This document shows, in pieces, positions 10,465-24,062 of a stretch of 64,000 nt of DNA (position 1 is the first letter of the stretch; the number at the start of each line of letters is the position of its first letter). The stretch is from assembly GCF_036711975.1 (NCBI RefSeq), contig NC_091966.1, positions 38,509,501-38,573,500 of the forward strand, read 5' to 3'. Position numbers and translations under genes: made by a program. The DNA comes from Onthophagus taurus. Taxonomy: Eukaryota; Arthropoda; Insecta; Coleoptera; Scarabaeidae. A model generated the notes under the pieces. It made no database searches. It saw nothing but the letters and a program-made list of their open reading frames with translations, and was not told the origin of the DNA.

Positions 10465-10899
10465 TGTTTAGAATTGCACTTTTATTTTATTCTTTTCTCG
10501 CACTGTGAGCCTGCCTATAACTCGTTTATAGAAAGAGAAAAATTACATCTCTTTTTTTCCTTTTTTGGCCATTCGAGTCAAGAGTAATTTTCATACAGGT
10601 TTAATGTAAAATACTTTCAATAAAATTTAGTTTAATTCATAATTATACGTGTTTAGTTGTCTTAAATATTTCGGATTGCTCCGAAATAATAAAGGTTTAA
10701 TGGTCGTTGTAAAAACGAACATGGTAATTTAATTTTATAAATTAACAATAAAAGATTACTTATTCTTGCTTTTAAGAAGGTGATTAAAGTTTTTAATATT
10801 AATTAAAGCGGGAAATACAAAACAAAGATTTTCGCAAAAATTTCGAAAACGAATCGATCAATTTAAAAAAAATAAATACTAACATGTAGTACTTTAAAA
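10465..10899. other. No gene seen
   Basis: AT-rich spacer between element B and the next repeat. No coding or structured feature recognised. Confidence 0.6.
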
Positions 10900-11115
10900 G
10901 TCCTTTAAAATGAGGTATCACTTGACACCCCTTTCCATTTAAGATTTTTAAGGGGTTGGTTTCTGGCGGCGGGGGGTTGAAGTGAGTGAGTCAATTTTTG
11001 CATAAAAAGTTGTCCCCCTTGGTTTTATTCTTTTCCTATTTCAGCGATTTTCTTTTTAAACTTCCGGATTTACAGAAATTGAGGTGGAAAGTTTTGAAAT
11101 GAACACCCTGTATAT
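10900..11115. repeat. Solo terminal region of a mariner-type element
   Basis: Read on the minus strand it begins TACAGGGTGTTCATTTCAAA and runs on with TTTCCACCTC. This matches the outer-end style (CAGGGTG or CAGGATG) of the DD41D element at 1115 and the MITE at 50463. No partner end or transposase was found nearby. Confidence 0.5.
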
Positions 11116-11144
11116 AAAGAATATCCATTTGACTTCTCTTAGGT

Positions 11145-11680
11145 CAGTGTTCTTCAACCTGTGTTCCGCGGAACCCTAGGGTTCCACTCAAACGGTTTAG
11201 GGGCTCTACGAGTCAATGCTACAGTTCTTGACGTAGTTTCATGTTCGACCAGTTTTTCGCCAACCTTAAACCCAACGGATAACAGTGGAGAAGAAAATAA
11301 GTCCGGATTAACAAGCTGGAAAAAACGAAAGTATGTTGAAGACTATATGAATATTGGATTTACTTGGATTGGCGATAAATATGAGCTAAATGGGTTTTGT
11401 GTAATATATGAACAACTAATGAACAACAGCAGTTTAAATCCTGCAAAGTTAAAGCTTTATTTGGAAACTAAACATCCGACTTTGAAAGGTAAAAGCGAAT
11501 GTCTTAAAAGAAAATGTATTGAACTAAATCAGAAAAGAAATACATTTGGAAGGTATGTTCGTGATGATAATAAAAATGTACTAAAAGCATCATATTTAAT
11601 TAGTTGGCGCGTAGCTAAACAAGGCGAAGCTTATATGATAGCAGAAAAAGTGATTAAACCTTGTGCAAAAGGTTTATTCT
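11145..11680 (+). pseudogene. hAT transposase fragment (ZBED5/SCAND3-like)
   Basis: N-terminal piece of a hAT-type transposase of the kind related to vertebrate ZBED5/SCAND3. From about 11310 it reads KKRKYVEDYMNIGFTW, then a BED-type finger region with LNPAKLKLYLETKHP, then a stretch ending KASYLISWRVAKQGEAY. The second finger cysteine appears to be replaced (CVIYE instead of a C-x2-C pair). Similarity stops near 11680. The region starts at CAGTGTTCTTCAACCTG followed by GTTCCGCGGAACCC, which looks like a hAT terminal repeat. No catalytic core remains, so this is a truncated 5' end. Confidence 0.75.
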
Positions 11681-11689
11681 TTATTATAT

Positions 11690-14600
11690 ACTATGTATCC
11701 AAATCTTGGATACATCATCTAAATCACGAAGTGCGACAAGTGTTTTTAACTATAAAACAAAATCGACACAGTTTTCAAATCTTGCACCGCTCAGGAAGTT
11801 TTTTCAACCCTCCTTTTAGAAGATTCTTAGCACTTATAATAAGTTGCAAATATTTTTGTTTTAAATATAGTACAGTAACCAGGTATTGAGTTTGCTTGAT
11901 CAACGCTAATAAACTTGCAATCAATTTGGTTATCATTAAGAGAGGCTGCAACAGCAATTTTTGTTACAGTGCCAAATTAGTTTTAAGTAGTATGCGGTAG
12001 TCAATCGTAAGTTAAATTGAGTCCAACAATGTCTCAATGTTACCAAAAAACAGGAGGCACTTCACATGCCCACCTAGACTGGCCGCCAGCACTGACGGGA
12101 TCTGATACTACTAAAATAGCAATCTGCAAATGCCAGAACTTTCGGAAAACAATCGCCACCCGCTTTTAGTGTCAAGGGCGACATTTCCACAAATATTGCA
12201 TATGTAACAATACGAGATCAGAAACGGTGGAGTTAGACAACAGAGTGCTTTCACTCATCAATCGTTGGTTTGGATGAGTGTATTTGGGTTGGGTCACATC
12301 TTTATACATTCAGTACCTAATGTTGATTTCTGTTATCCTGTTTGATAAGTTTTTTTACCAAGGAATGAGGCTTATGCCAGGCTTCTACAAATTACTTTCC
12401 TTTCTTACCACAAACAGAAACAATATCATCTTTAGCTGACGAACGGTCGAGGTAGTCAAGGTAGTATCCAAGAAAGATGAAAATACTTGACTAATACCAA
12501 CTCAATTTACAAAATCATACCAATTACCAGATATCCTTGAGTACGAGGACTCAGATATACATTTTACATTGTGGATTTATTCCTCTTTAACTGATCTGCT
12601 TTGTACTTCTTTGTTCTGTTCTTCATATATCCAAAACCTGTAATTTCTTGAAAATTTTCTTTCATTGGCATGGGTTTCATGTAATCATTCTCCATCTTCA
12701 TCCTTGTTTAACAGGCTTTGTATTGTGTATCTGTTACAGTTCTCTCCACATTTTGCATCTGTTGCTATTCAGCGAACTCCAACTTTTACTTCTATTCTTC
12801 AATTTCCAGAACACTTTTCTAACATATAAATAAACAACTTTTTTCAAATTCCCTAAACTAATTCCTTTTCAGCAAGCTTTGTATTCTGCCAATATTCCTG
12901 TTCAGCAAACTTTACATTCTGCCAAAGTATCTTTTTAGCATACTAGATATTTTTCAATATTTATTTTCAGCTATGCTGAACTCTTGTGCTTTTAAATTTT
13001 TAATGTTCCATCATACTTCAATGACGATGTACAATTTCTAATACGTTTCAAATATGTATTAATGATTGGTTTTCTTAAGAATATCTTGTACCTTCCAATG
13101 TTCTTGTTTACAACCCTAAATTTAATTACAACTTAAGTGTAATTAAACAGCAGTAAAAAAATCGGAACGCAGTTTTTAAACCACGATGATTTAGGTTCGT
13201 GTACTGAAGCTTCTGGTTTAGAAGTAAAACAGGAGTTGAAAGAGCTATTGGAAATACATTATATCGTATATCAAGGGTTAAAAGTACCGATTATAGAGTT
13301 CCTTGCTGACTTCCAGCTTCAAACTTCCAGCTGATGAATGTTTATCAAGTAAATCACCTGCAGTAGAAACATAAGAAGTAATTCAAATCGTTCTTCGGAA
13401 AGATTAGCAAAATAAATACAAAACAACGCTCCTAGTTAATCTTACTAGACCAAAAATCATCACGGAGAGATAATGAAACCGGAAATTCTACAGCTGATAG
13501 TATAATTGTTTGAACTGTATTCGGGCCAACTAGAGTTTTATCTTTTAGGCGTTCTAAACTTATGGTTAATTATGGCAATAAATTACATGTGGGAGCAGGA
13601 GATAATAATGCCAAGGATCATCATTGCGTTACTACGTCATCACATCTCTTAAACAAGTTTAAATTGGTGCTGTGAAGTTTCCGGCTTCTAACTTTGGGGT
13701 TCATTTCAAAATCAATTTTAAACGAAATATGTATATGATATAAGCAGAGATAATAATATGATATGAGCAAGTCGCATAATAAAATCGAGCTTAATCTAAA
13801 CCAACAAAAGTTGTGCTTAAAAAAAGACTTCTTTCCTAGATGTCACTGCTGACCTTCTGGCAATAATTGTAACAAGTACAATATCGACTACTATTTTATT
13901 TAAATATAACCAAGTCTAAAAAAATCATTATTTTTTTATTTACTTTAGTTATCCTTGAAATTGAAGATTGTGAAATAATCCAAATAAAGGATATCCACTT
14001 GGCTTCCGTTGAGTGTTGCCGCGACATAACATATAATACGTTTTCGAAAAGCAAATAACGGCTCGGAAATTGAAGCGATATCATTCCCAGCTCGTCGGGG
14101 GAGGCTCACTTTCGCCTTGTCGAAGAGAAGAAACGAGAAAAGAAGTCGGTTATTGCCGAGATGATAAATCCGGAAAATATGGATTCTTCAGTCGTCTCTC
14201 GCACTGTTTAAGTTATCCGCGAAATTACCGAGAAGATATAAGGAATGTTCGTGAACATAAAAGTGCACTATCGATCCCGTTTACGCCTCTTCTCGAATTG
14301 GCTATTATCGGTAAATACGGACGGAATTCGCAGGTAACCTTTTAAGGAATAAAGGGAGAATGAGTTCCGAATATAATTCAATGACTTAAAATTCGTCTCG
14401 CGTACCCGGTTTAAGTTTAATGCGAACCGTTCCGCGGTGCGGCCTTCCTTATATTAATCTGAAATTGCCTGCGGCGTACATTTTCAGGGTACCTATACAA
14501 GGCTATTGCCCGATTCGAGCTCTTTTATAAATTTAATGCCGCCTTTATGGCCTGCAGAGGGCTGAATAAGCGCGGTTTACCAACCGAACGTTAAATTATT

Positions 14601-14994
14601 ACCTTATATACTGTAAAAGGGTAGAAATAAACAGAAAATAGGAAGAATATCAAACAGAACACAACAATTTTAAATGGAAACAATAACAACACTGCTCGGG
14701 CAAATATTGCAAATTGGACAACACGTGCTTTAACGCGATTCGGTAAATTTAACATTGCGTCAGAAATGGAGGGTGGGGGTGTACAGGATCTAATTGTTAT
14801 TAATTTTGGCTCCTATTCAAGTAATTAATGAAAATAGCAGTGGTCTGTTATTTATCGCCTACCAAATGTGTCCATCGTGGTTACTATTTTGAAAATAAAC
14901 ATGCGTGTACAAATGTAAAGTGAACTAACAAACGCGTAAATTCGTTTAATCATAAATGAAAAATTAATCTTTATTACAATCACTCAACGAAAAA
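11690..14994. other. No gene seen
   Basis: About 3.3 kb with only short open frames that lack recognisable motifs. TACAGGATCTAATTG near 14784 could be another stray mariner-type end. Nothing else is supported. Confidence 0.5.
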
Positions 14995-15021
14995 TACAGT
15001 AAAATCTCGATATAACGGAAA

Positions 15022-15260
15022 TATTCGTGTTTATTCGTGAGACGTACGACTACGTCTCTTAAGACGGCTAAACCCGCATGTTTCTAGTAGTTCTAGGTGT
15101 TGTGTTAGTTCTTATGGTAGTTATTAGTTCTAGTTTTAGTTGTTATTCACGTTGAATATTTTTCATTGGACTAAAACTAGAACTAACACAATACCTGGAA
15201 CTAGAAATATTTGGGCTTAGCCGTCTTAAGAGACGCAAGGCTAAACCCGAAACTCTTATT
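15022..15260. repeat. Palindromic CTAGAACTAACAC repeat
   Basis: Two inverted arms share CTTAAGACGGCTAAACCC / GGCTTAGCCGTCTTAAG and TTAGTTCTAGTTTTAGTTG / AAAACTAGAACTAACAC. The arms could fold into a long hairpin. The same unit recurs at 36065-36375 and 37425-37800. Confidence 0.75.
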
Positions 15261-15345
15261 TTTGAACAATTCCCTGATCCTGAGGTTCGAAGAAAATTCC
15301 TTCCTTTATTTTAGCATCACTAACTTTAGGAAACTTTTCTTTTAA
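15260..15345 (-). pseudogene. Small transposable-element coding scrap
   Basis: On the minus strand it reads FPKVSDAKIKEGIFFEPQ, which resembles a phrase I associate with uncharacterised insect transposon proteins. The rest is lost. Only the phrase itself supports this call. Confidence 0.35.
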
Positions 15346-15439
15346 GTAGGAAAGTGTTGGGTAAAACAAGATACTTATGGTGTTTGATCTTCGATAACTT
15401 TTTGCCAAAGCAGATTTTTAATGATTTCTTCTTTTACAG

Positions 15440-15600
15440 TTTCGCATTGGTTTTGCCGTTTCTAAATAAATCAACAACAAACCATATAACCAGGATTTAC
15501 CATTTTTTCTTGTTCTGATTGATGCCAAAGTTCTGACGTCATTTAGAGTGAAACCAAATAATTGTGCCTTTATGAAAATACTTTCTTCACGTTCTAGAGA
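15440..15600 (-). pseudogene. pogo-family transposase N-terminal fragment
   Basis: Minus-strand translation gives AQLFGFTLNDVRTLA followed, after a gap, by NGKSWLYG. These match the CENP-B/Tc5-type DNA-binding region of pogo-superfamily transposases (usual form: lfgft..d.r.lA....., then aGk.Wl..Fl). The fragment lies inside pogo-type terminal repeats, which supports the assignment. The catalytic domain is not visible. Confidence 0.55.
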
Positions 15601-16257
15601 GAATGTTCACTTATCATTACTAACTCACCAGCTAGAACTAAAATATTTGGCATAAAACGAACACCTAACAAAATAGCACAACCTCACTTTTTTCGATGCA
15701 CATATTTTCTCTCACAGACTTGCAATAACTTCGATTTTGTTTTCAATATTGAATAACAGATCATATGATTCTAATTTGATGATCAGCAGGAGTATGGTTC
15801 AACTTGTTGAAAAAACGGCGATAAAAAGACAACATACATAAAACCTGAATGGTTGCGTTCCATGGCTTTGACAAATTTTTTTTATCAAACTTAGTTTTAT
15901 ATGTAATGGTGGTCAAAGTACTCTCTGCTAGACTCGACAAGAGCCCACCAGAGTACTTGGGGTTGAATTTTTTTTTTTGTTCCAGTAGTGAGATACTTTG
16001 GCTAATCTTTCTTGCTACACCAATTTCACGTTTTCGTTCATATCGGAACCATGTGCTACCGGAACAGAGGAAATCTATTTCCATTATGCAACAGTACAGC
16101 TTGTAAATTGGTTTTTCAAGAGTCTATAAACATACACCAATTTTGCAGAACGTTAAGGATGCAGTGTACTATATGCGAATAAGCACCCTAAAACAAGGTT
16201 TCGGAGATCTGAACACAACGCACTTCATCCCTCATCGATAGTAGATGTTTATTATAT

Positions 16258-18480
16258 TTATATAATACTGAGGTTTTGGATGTCCGTTCTTGAGTTCACA
16301 AACATTGCCTCTTGGTTTATGGAGACCATTTCAAGGAAAAGACGCTTTTTGATGTTATTTTCTTGAAACAGGATGGACGTATCATTGAAATCGAATCTGT
16401 GGCCTGTATCAATATGATGATTGACCAACGCCGATTTGTTGGCCCAAAGATTTTTACAGTCAGCTTCGTGCTGCTGGACTCTTTTTTTGATGTATTGTGA
16501 AGTAGTCCCCACATAGCAAGCAGGGCAAACACCACAGGGGATTCTATAGATAACATTCGATTTAAGATTCATGGTGGTGGGATCCTTCAGATTGCAGAAG
16601 TTGCACTTCAGAGGTCTGTAATTAAATTTCGCTATCTTTACATGGTCGGTATGTAGTAATTTGGTCAACCTAGGGATCAGTTGAGCAATAAAAGATAGAA
16701 GTGAGAAGTTGGGTCTCTCGCCATTTATCGGGGGACTCATTAGGGATGTGTCAAGTTTCCTGGGGGTAGTATACAGAAGCTTATTTACCAGTGGTCTGGG
16801 AAAGCAATTGTTGCAGAACATATTTGAGAGCAACCACAATGACAAATCTTCTTGATTATATCCCTCATGGCAACAACCGTATTCATTTTTTGGTGTAACG
16901 GATGATTAGAATAAAAGTTAATATATCTTCCAGTGCGTTTTTTTTTTCTGTACCAATCAGTACAGATCGACCTATCATCATCCCGAATGACCAGACAGTC
17001 TAGGAAGGGCACTGACTTAGAGGACTCAGTTTCCATAGTGAATTGAAGCCTTTCATTGTAAATATTAAAGGTATCCAATACCACATCGAGGGCATCGGAG
17101 GGGATGGAGCAGATAATGTCGTCCACATATTTGTAGATAAAGGGAAATCTAAAGTTAAGTTTGAAGATGGAGTTGATAATCAAATCATCTATTACAATCT
17201 GAGCTAATATCTATATAGGGGTTGCCCATTGGTGAGAGGAAAATGAGAAAGTGAACAGAAATTGGATAATTTCCATAAAGAGATTTTTTTCCATGGGGGT
17301 GTGTCCCATTCTCTGCTTATAATGTCAGTAACCAAGTCCATAGGAATGTTGGTAAATAGGGAAATCACGTCCAATGAAACCAAAACATGGACAATCGGGA
17401 GCTTAATCTTAGCAACCTCCTCTACGAAAGTGTATGAGTCCTGTATGTTGAGACTGGTCCAGTTACTGAAGGCAATAGAGAGAATGTCAGCCAAGTGTTT
17501 AGACAAGGCATAAGTGGGGGAGCCAACAAAAGAGATGATAGACCTGAGGGGACAATCCTCTTTGTGGACCTTTGGTAGGCCATAAAACTTAGGGGTAACA
17601 CCATTATGGCACGTTAAAGTTTTTGCAGTCCTAGTGTCAATACACTGCAATTCCTTCAGCTTCTATATAAATTTGTTATTTTTTGTTTGGGTGGTGGTTG
17701 TGGGATCCCTAGGGAGGTTCTTATAAGTAGTATCATCAGAGAGGAGCACCATGGCTTTTTGAAGGTATATATGGATTTGGATATGGCAACCGTGCATTAA
17801 CCTTTAGCAGCAGGTGTAATAATGAGTGGATCTGATCACAATTTTTTAGGAACCTAGATGTCTCCCTTTCTAAATTTAGTATAAATTTATCAGTTTGAGA
17901 AAAGGATGTAGCACCTCTAACAAAGTTAGTAAGTATATTGGTGATGCCTCCTCTTACTAGATCGTAATCGGAGAACTTAGAGACTTCTTTTGAATGTTCG
18001 ATATCACCCGGCAAGCAGAATTTGGGTTCCAATGAAAGAAACTTTACATTTGTAGGAGGTTCAACTTTCGTAAGGTTATATTAACCAATTATATTATTAC
18101 TATTATTACAAATATTAATGGGGGATTTGAGTTTTAGACTATTAAACTTATTAGTATTAACGTTCTTCACTCTATTGAATATTTGAGTGAATTTCTTATT
18201 CAATCTATTGTTAAATTCCCTTAACATTTCGGGGGGTAAAATTTTAAGTTACGGAAGGTAATTTTAATTTCGAATAATAATTCTACTCGCTAACCTATTG
18301 TTAAAACGATGGATCTCTTCATTAATCCTGCTTCTCGAGTCATCCAAAAGAGAGATGATGTTCTTAGACCCGTTGCTAATGTGATTGGGGATGACACCTT
18401 CTCTGCGGAAGCGAAGAAGAAAATGTCTTCTGTTGTCCAGCTTGGCTCTTCGTCAGTTGCTGTTCAATCTGAGTTGCTCG
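16258..18480 (-). pseudogene. Penelope-like retroelement (RT + GIY-YIG), broken
   Basis: On the minus strand, from 18480 down: an N-terminal region with RRHFLLRFRREGVIPNHIS (about 18440-18385); EPKFCLPGD near 18030; an RT with PKFYGLPKVHKEDCPLRSI (about 17610-17550) and SLDVISLFTNIP; the active-site KYVDDI near 17125; FLDCLVIR near 17005; and a C-terminal GIY-YIG-type endonuclease, VIYRIPCGVCPACYVGTT (about 16555-16500). This domain order is diagnostic of Penelope-like elements. Several frame changes and stops, including one near 18060, break it, so it cannot be active. The C-terminal frame ends at 16258. Confidence 0.9.
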
Positions 18481-18649
18481 ATATGTAGTAAAGTATTAAC
18501 ATTTAGAATCCTTGTGGCAAAAAGTTTGTCGATTAGTGTTATTTATTAATTTAAAATGCAAATTGAAATTTTTTTTATATAATGGACTTTTGGCTATAAC
18601 GGACATTCTCTTCTTCGTGTTAGTTCGTTATGTCGAGATTTTACAGTAT

Positions 18650-21600
18650 TAATAAACTGCCAAGTAAGTAAATATATAAAACATACGGTTTAAAATCGTT
18701 TGCGCATCGTTATTAAGTAATCCGATCTCCGTTATCTCTCACTGCAGTTCCGGTCGCGATTCGAGACCACGGGTGGTGCTTTAAGCTTGCGAGTGCCGTT
18801 GACAGAATATAAGTTGAATTGTTGACATTTTACGATATCCGTGGAAGAGGGCCGCCACGGCCGCCGACGGCGCGAACGTGAATCGAATTGCTGCAGAGGT
18901 TATTTTTCCGAAAATAAAATCTATTGCTGCTATGAACAACGTTACCGAAACTTTTATTGCATAAAACGAATCGGTCGCTCGGGCATTGTATGCGAACGTA
19001 CAATGGCCGCGACAACGTTGTTCCCGTCCATTCGATACAGACGCACCGCAGCTTTATATTAAATTCCAGCGAGCGACGTGCACTTTTACCTCCCTGATCT
19101 GTATCGGTAAATTAAACGCTGCTCGCGTGCGCCGCCCTCGTTCGGGGGGTTCGACCCGTTCCCTTGCTCACTTTCAGTGTACCATACTAAAAATGAACAA
19201 TGAAATTTCATTTCAGAAGTGTACTATAAACATAATGAAGTGACAGCAAAAATTGTCAGCACAAACATGGTTTATTACAACAAATATTACTTGTATCAAA
19301 ATTAGGTTCTCTATTTGAACGCTTTGTAGCAAATGGCTGGGTTCCCGAAACCTCCAATCCTAACTATGCAAACATAGGAAAATTGCTTTCAAGTTTGGCG
19401 CTGTACCTGTGCCAGCTCGCTCTCACGATTACATAGTTTCAGTTTAGCTCGGTTCGAGCAACCGTGCAGTAATCGAGTTGGGCACTTATTTGGAGAAAAT
19501 GGTGTATACCCCCATTTCAGTTGTTCACAGATGATCTATCCAATATTCAAATATAATTTTGTTAATCTAAATTAAACGTTAAATGAAATGTTAAAAAAAA
19601 AATTAAAATGAACACAAGAATATTCCTTCAAAGATACAAGAGAAATTTAGGTGGCGCGGAAATGGAACTCTGTGAGAAGTGGCGCATGAAATAAATTGGT
19701 TATAACTACATTCCGTGGACGATGGCCCTTGCGAGCATGCTAAAACAAACGCAAGAGAAGAGACAAAGGAATGTTGATTTAACCGCTCGGCAATTCGTTC
19801 CCATTCTCTACAGACCATTAGTCGACGTTTGCTTGGGTACAAAAGAATAAAAGCTTCTGGCATCCACTTTTAACTTATTAAAATACACAATAATATCCCA
19901 GTCCCAGTAATAAAGTTCATATAAAAATCAATCATAATCAGATTTCAATTATGTTATAACAAATGTCGTGTATTATAAAAAATGCAAGATGAATTTACCT
20001 CAAAGGTTTTAGAGACTAAATTTACAAAGCGGAAACACAATTCTCGAATAAAAAAGGGCCGTCGATAGAATCAAGCCGGCGGCTTCTGTCTGAATCTTTT
20101 GACTCCCGAAAGTTTATAGAGAGGAAAAAGCAAGGAAAAAGGACTTTAAGAGGACTGACAAAAAAGGAGAAGAAGTTCTGCGTAGTTAGTTATGAAGGTA
20201 TTTATCGATAAGGGGTTTATCGTAATAATGAACGGAGACTTTAAAAGTTTCTCCAACTTCGTCATCCTAAAATGTTCTTATGCTCTGTTAAATATTTCCT
20301 TGAAGGTAATCATTAGCAGTAAGTTGACGTGAATATTTGTCGAAGATTAGAGATATATGTCAGTTCAATATTGCTAACCCCGTCATACGTGCGTAATTCA
20401 AAGTGGCAGAGTCGTGGGCAACCATGTATTCATAACGAAATAGGTCAATACGAGGGCGACTTGATGGTTTGAGCCTAGTGTACCACAGTGATAGTCCCCA
20501 CTGGGGGCTAATAACTTTAATCCAAACGCCGTGACGCACACCGACATACCAGTTAAACATTTCATCGCGTTATTTAGAACCCCCTCTGTATGCCCGTAAT
20601 TCAATTTAATAACGACTCCACCATTTCGAAAACGTGATGATATTTGTGTGGTAATAACGAAGGAAATGTTAACGTAACTATTTGTGCCCGAGTCCCGTAC
20701 GCGGGTTCTCGGTTTATGGCAGACTTTCGCGAAAACGTCCCTCCCTAGGCGGGTATTGAGCCATTACGGCGTTGGCACGTCAAGTATAAATGACTGTTTT
20801 GCGCCCTGATTGACATAAGCCGCGACGTAATAAAAGATTTACGACCGGCGTGCTCTATTTTCGGAGAAAATGGGACGTTCTCTTTCAGTTAACTCAACGC
20901 TGACTCTATTCGATATGAGAATTTGACAGTTACGGTGTTACGGGTTGCGTGCTATTTGAGACTAAATAACGCGCCGGTTTTAGGAACAGGAGTCAATTTG
21001 CGTTCAATCTTCGAGAGAGTGAACGGTAAGAGGGGACGTCGCGTCGAGGGAAAAAATCATGCAAATCGCTCGAAAAATTAAATTCGCTTGCTATCCGAAG
21101 TCGGCACGTACCGAAAACGAGATTTACGTTTATTGACTACAGCCATTTTACATAATTGGAGCGCTAATGGAACTGGTAAATCGTTGCACGGACGCTGTGC
21201 ACTATTGTTTTATTGAAATTAACATCCGAAATCCGATACAAAACTGATCGTTTCTACAGAGTAAAAAACATAAAATCAATGGCGCGTCTCATTGTTGTGA
21301 CCTACATTTTCAGCTATAATTTTTGATCGTTTTTCTTACAAGTTACATTATCTTATTTCACCAACTGCTTATAGAATGTATTTCTCAAGAATATTTACAT
21401 CCCTACATACTTAGTATTTCGACTAGTCTTTTTCAGCATATACTTGAACTGCTGATGAGTTGTTAACTTGTCTTGCAAAACTTATCTGTGCAAATACAGA
21501 CCTCAACTTAGATGTAACATATTTGTCTCTTCCCCTCTAATATTGTGTATAAATATTAAACATGTAGAACTCGAAGGCCACTTTCATATCAAAACAGGGA

Positions 21601-21836
21601 TTATAAATCTCATCGTGAAGCATCTTACAATCATGAAATCCAAGTGAGGAATCAATAAAAATTTGTAAACATTTTATCACTGGACTTCAATCTAACATCA
21701 CCTACACTAAAGTACCAGAATATGTGCCACAAAACTTCTTTAAAGTACCATCATGGCTTATTTATTTAGATCAGTATTTGATAAACTAACGTTCCGATCT
21801 TTATAGGCCAGATACTGCATAAAAAAACAGAACTTA
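18650..21836. other. No gene seen
   Basis: About 3.2 kb, partly of higher GC content (18.7-19.2 kb and 20.6-21.2 kb). Open frames are short, overlap on both strands and mostly lack ATG starts. No family, repeat or RNA gene recognised. Confidence 0.5.
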
Positions 21837-22176
21837 TCGTCGGTATACAAGAGAAAGTGACTAAGTCCACAGATAGTGGTTTTGAGTTATTAGTATTCTA
21901 ATTTTTGCTTCTTATTATAAAATCAATTATTTTACGTGAGATTAGTTTATAATGATTTTTATAAATAATATAGTTTTTAGAATATGTATTTTAAATTAAA
22001 AAAGTCTATAATTAATTTAAGCAAATACTAAACCAGTAACTCTGTTCAACTGCATAGGTTTGTAATGGTTTCTATGAACAATGCAGATTCTAGAATATGT
22101 ATTTAAACTTAAAAAAGACTATAATTAAGCAAGTAGTAGTAACTAGTTTCAACTTCATATGTCTTCATCACTATAT

Positions 22177-24062
22177 TCATTGTGTGAGGGTTCTGGACAC
22201 TTGTCTTTCATGGTATTCGATCGGAATTACCCCCTTACGGCAAAGTTGAATTAAATCATTTTTCTTGTTGATCGATATAAGCAAGGGTTCAGTATAACAT
22301 TTCTTTACCTCAGTTTCTTTTGGAATATTATTACTGGGCCTACCTTTTGCTTTGCCTTTAATGTTAAACATTTTATACTCTTCATCATAGTTGTATCGGA
22401 ACATTATAAACTTTTTTTTCTCTTTTTCGTACCTTAATTGTTTGATCTTTAACCATTCTATTTTTTCTCCCCCTTCATCCCGAATTGTATTTTGTAGTAT
22501 AGATGTATTGAGTGCTTTCAAGTCAATAATGTCACGGTAAGTCATTTGCTCTACAATGTAGGCACCAGAAGTTTTATTTTTGCCTCTCTTGGATCTTGCT
22601 AGTGTCATAATTGTCTTCCAATCATTAAGACAAAATACAGGAATGTATTTTTTTGCACTTTCAATTGCACTATGCATCGAATCGGCCTCCATGTGCGAGT
22701 GACCTTTTTCTAAAAAGTTGTGTGTAATAATCTCTATAGGTAACTGGTTGACTACAAACAACAAAAGAGCCGCAATGTATTTATTTCGGTTTTGGCCGCC
22801 ACATGTGTCGCTAAAGAGTGACACTTCTTTACAGTATCAGGTAAAGTTTTAAACCACTTCAATAAAGGTGTACCTATTTCACAACTTCCTCGTTGGCATC
22901 AACTTCGGACCAAAGGTAACAATATCCCTTATTTGGTGGAGCTGCTTCATAAATTGCTAAATTGTATGCACATAGCTTTCGACTGTAGTAAAGAGGTGAA
23001 ACATCGGAGCATGGAATTTGCAGGACACTCTGTAAGTCAAAACTTACTGATACAAAAGTTTTGTCATGAATTGCTCTTTGTTTATCTAAATCTTTTGCTC
23101 TATTAGCATCATCCCTTCGCTTTATGTGAGAAAGAAATTCTTCTGATTTTTCAATAGATTTAGCTTCTTAAACATTGATCTTTCTTTGGTTTGAAGAAAG
23201 ATAAGTTATACTGCGTACAAAACAGCCTCCTATATGTTATTGGAGAAACAAAATCCTTTTGATTGCTGATCTGTAAATCTTTGTACAATTCATACATTTT
23301 AAGAATGGATAAGGTAGAGTCAAGATACTTCCGTGTAGTTCCACGTCTACAATAGTGTGATTCCATCACAGAAAATGATTCTATATGTCTCTTCACCTCA
23401 TTCAAAATGACAGGTTTAGTCTTGTTTCCTGGGAAACTTTTTCCTCGTCGATCTTGAATTGAATGATTTATTCCATTTGTGTCTATGTTCATTATAGCAG
23501 AATCAACCGGTCCATGACTTATCGACAAGGTTTTTAAGTAAAAATTTTTACAAACTCTTTTCTTTTCTCCGTTCTTAACAAATGTATAAATTTTAGAGAC
23601 ATTTTTTGCAGGTCTACTAGAGTCCCTCGTTCGTTTTCTTCGGCATTCAGAAGTTGCAACGATATTAATTATAAAGTCCTTTTGTCTGTCATAGGATAGA
23701 CTGTGATACTGTTTACAGATATCTTGTCGACGATCTGCAGGAAATACTTCTGTACATTTGTAGCTGCAATTGTCACAATTTACATTTCTAGGGGACCTTG
23801 CAGGCATTTGTTTGCCTTTAGTATTAATATACGCTAAACACGATTTTTTTAATAACTTGTTTTTCTCACGTTTTGTTCCTTGAGGATTTTTTATTACCCA
23901 TCTGCGTTTCTCTATAACTTGCGTAGGATTAACTAGTGGTTCATTTATTATTAAAGTCGTAGGGCTTGTATTACTAGAATTAGTAGCAAATTCTACCGGA
24001 ACATCCCTAAGATCATTAATAATTTCTTGTGCGTTGTTATAATAATTTTTTGAACAACTCAT
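22177..24062 (-). pseudogene. DUF7869-type putative transposase, frameshifted
   Basis: Begins with ATG at 24062 (MSCSKNYYNNAQEIIND). The N-terminal 300 residues hold a cysteine group (NCDNCSYKCTEVFPADRR). After a frame change near 23160 comes the core. VSFDLQSVLQIPCSDVSPLYY supplies a first acidic residue, FSDTCGGQNRNKYIAALLL a second, and GHSHMEADSMHSAIE a third acidic group. This order is typical of a large family of uncharacterised arthropod proteins now called DUF7869, which I take to be RNase H-like transposases. At least two more frame changes occur between 22950 and 22824. Position between matched terminal repeats supports the transposase reading. Identity with the protein family is strong; biochemical role is inferred. 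Confidence 0.8.

Larger units (their letters stand above)
14997..18646 (-). mobile_element. pogo/Tigger-type terminal repeats enclosing older debris
   Basis: The left end reads CAGTAAAATCTCGATATAAC and the right end, reverse complemented, CTGTAAAATCTCGACATAAC. Both are flanked by TA (14995-14996, 18647-18648) and have the Tigger-style internal ATAACGGA repetition. Inside are a pogo-type transposase remnant on the minus strand (about 15440-15600), a palindromic repeat and a broken Penelope-like element. The likely history is a pogo element later invaded by others. Confidence 0.65.

Noticed and set aside
14070-14345. 91-codon open frame
   Set aside because: No family features, no splice context and no conserved motif. 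Likely chance.
19603-19863. 86-codon frame on the minus strand
   Set aside because: Starts at ATG but has no recognisable domain, signal peptide or splice structure.
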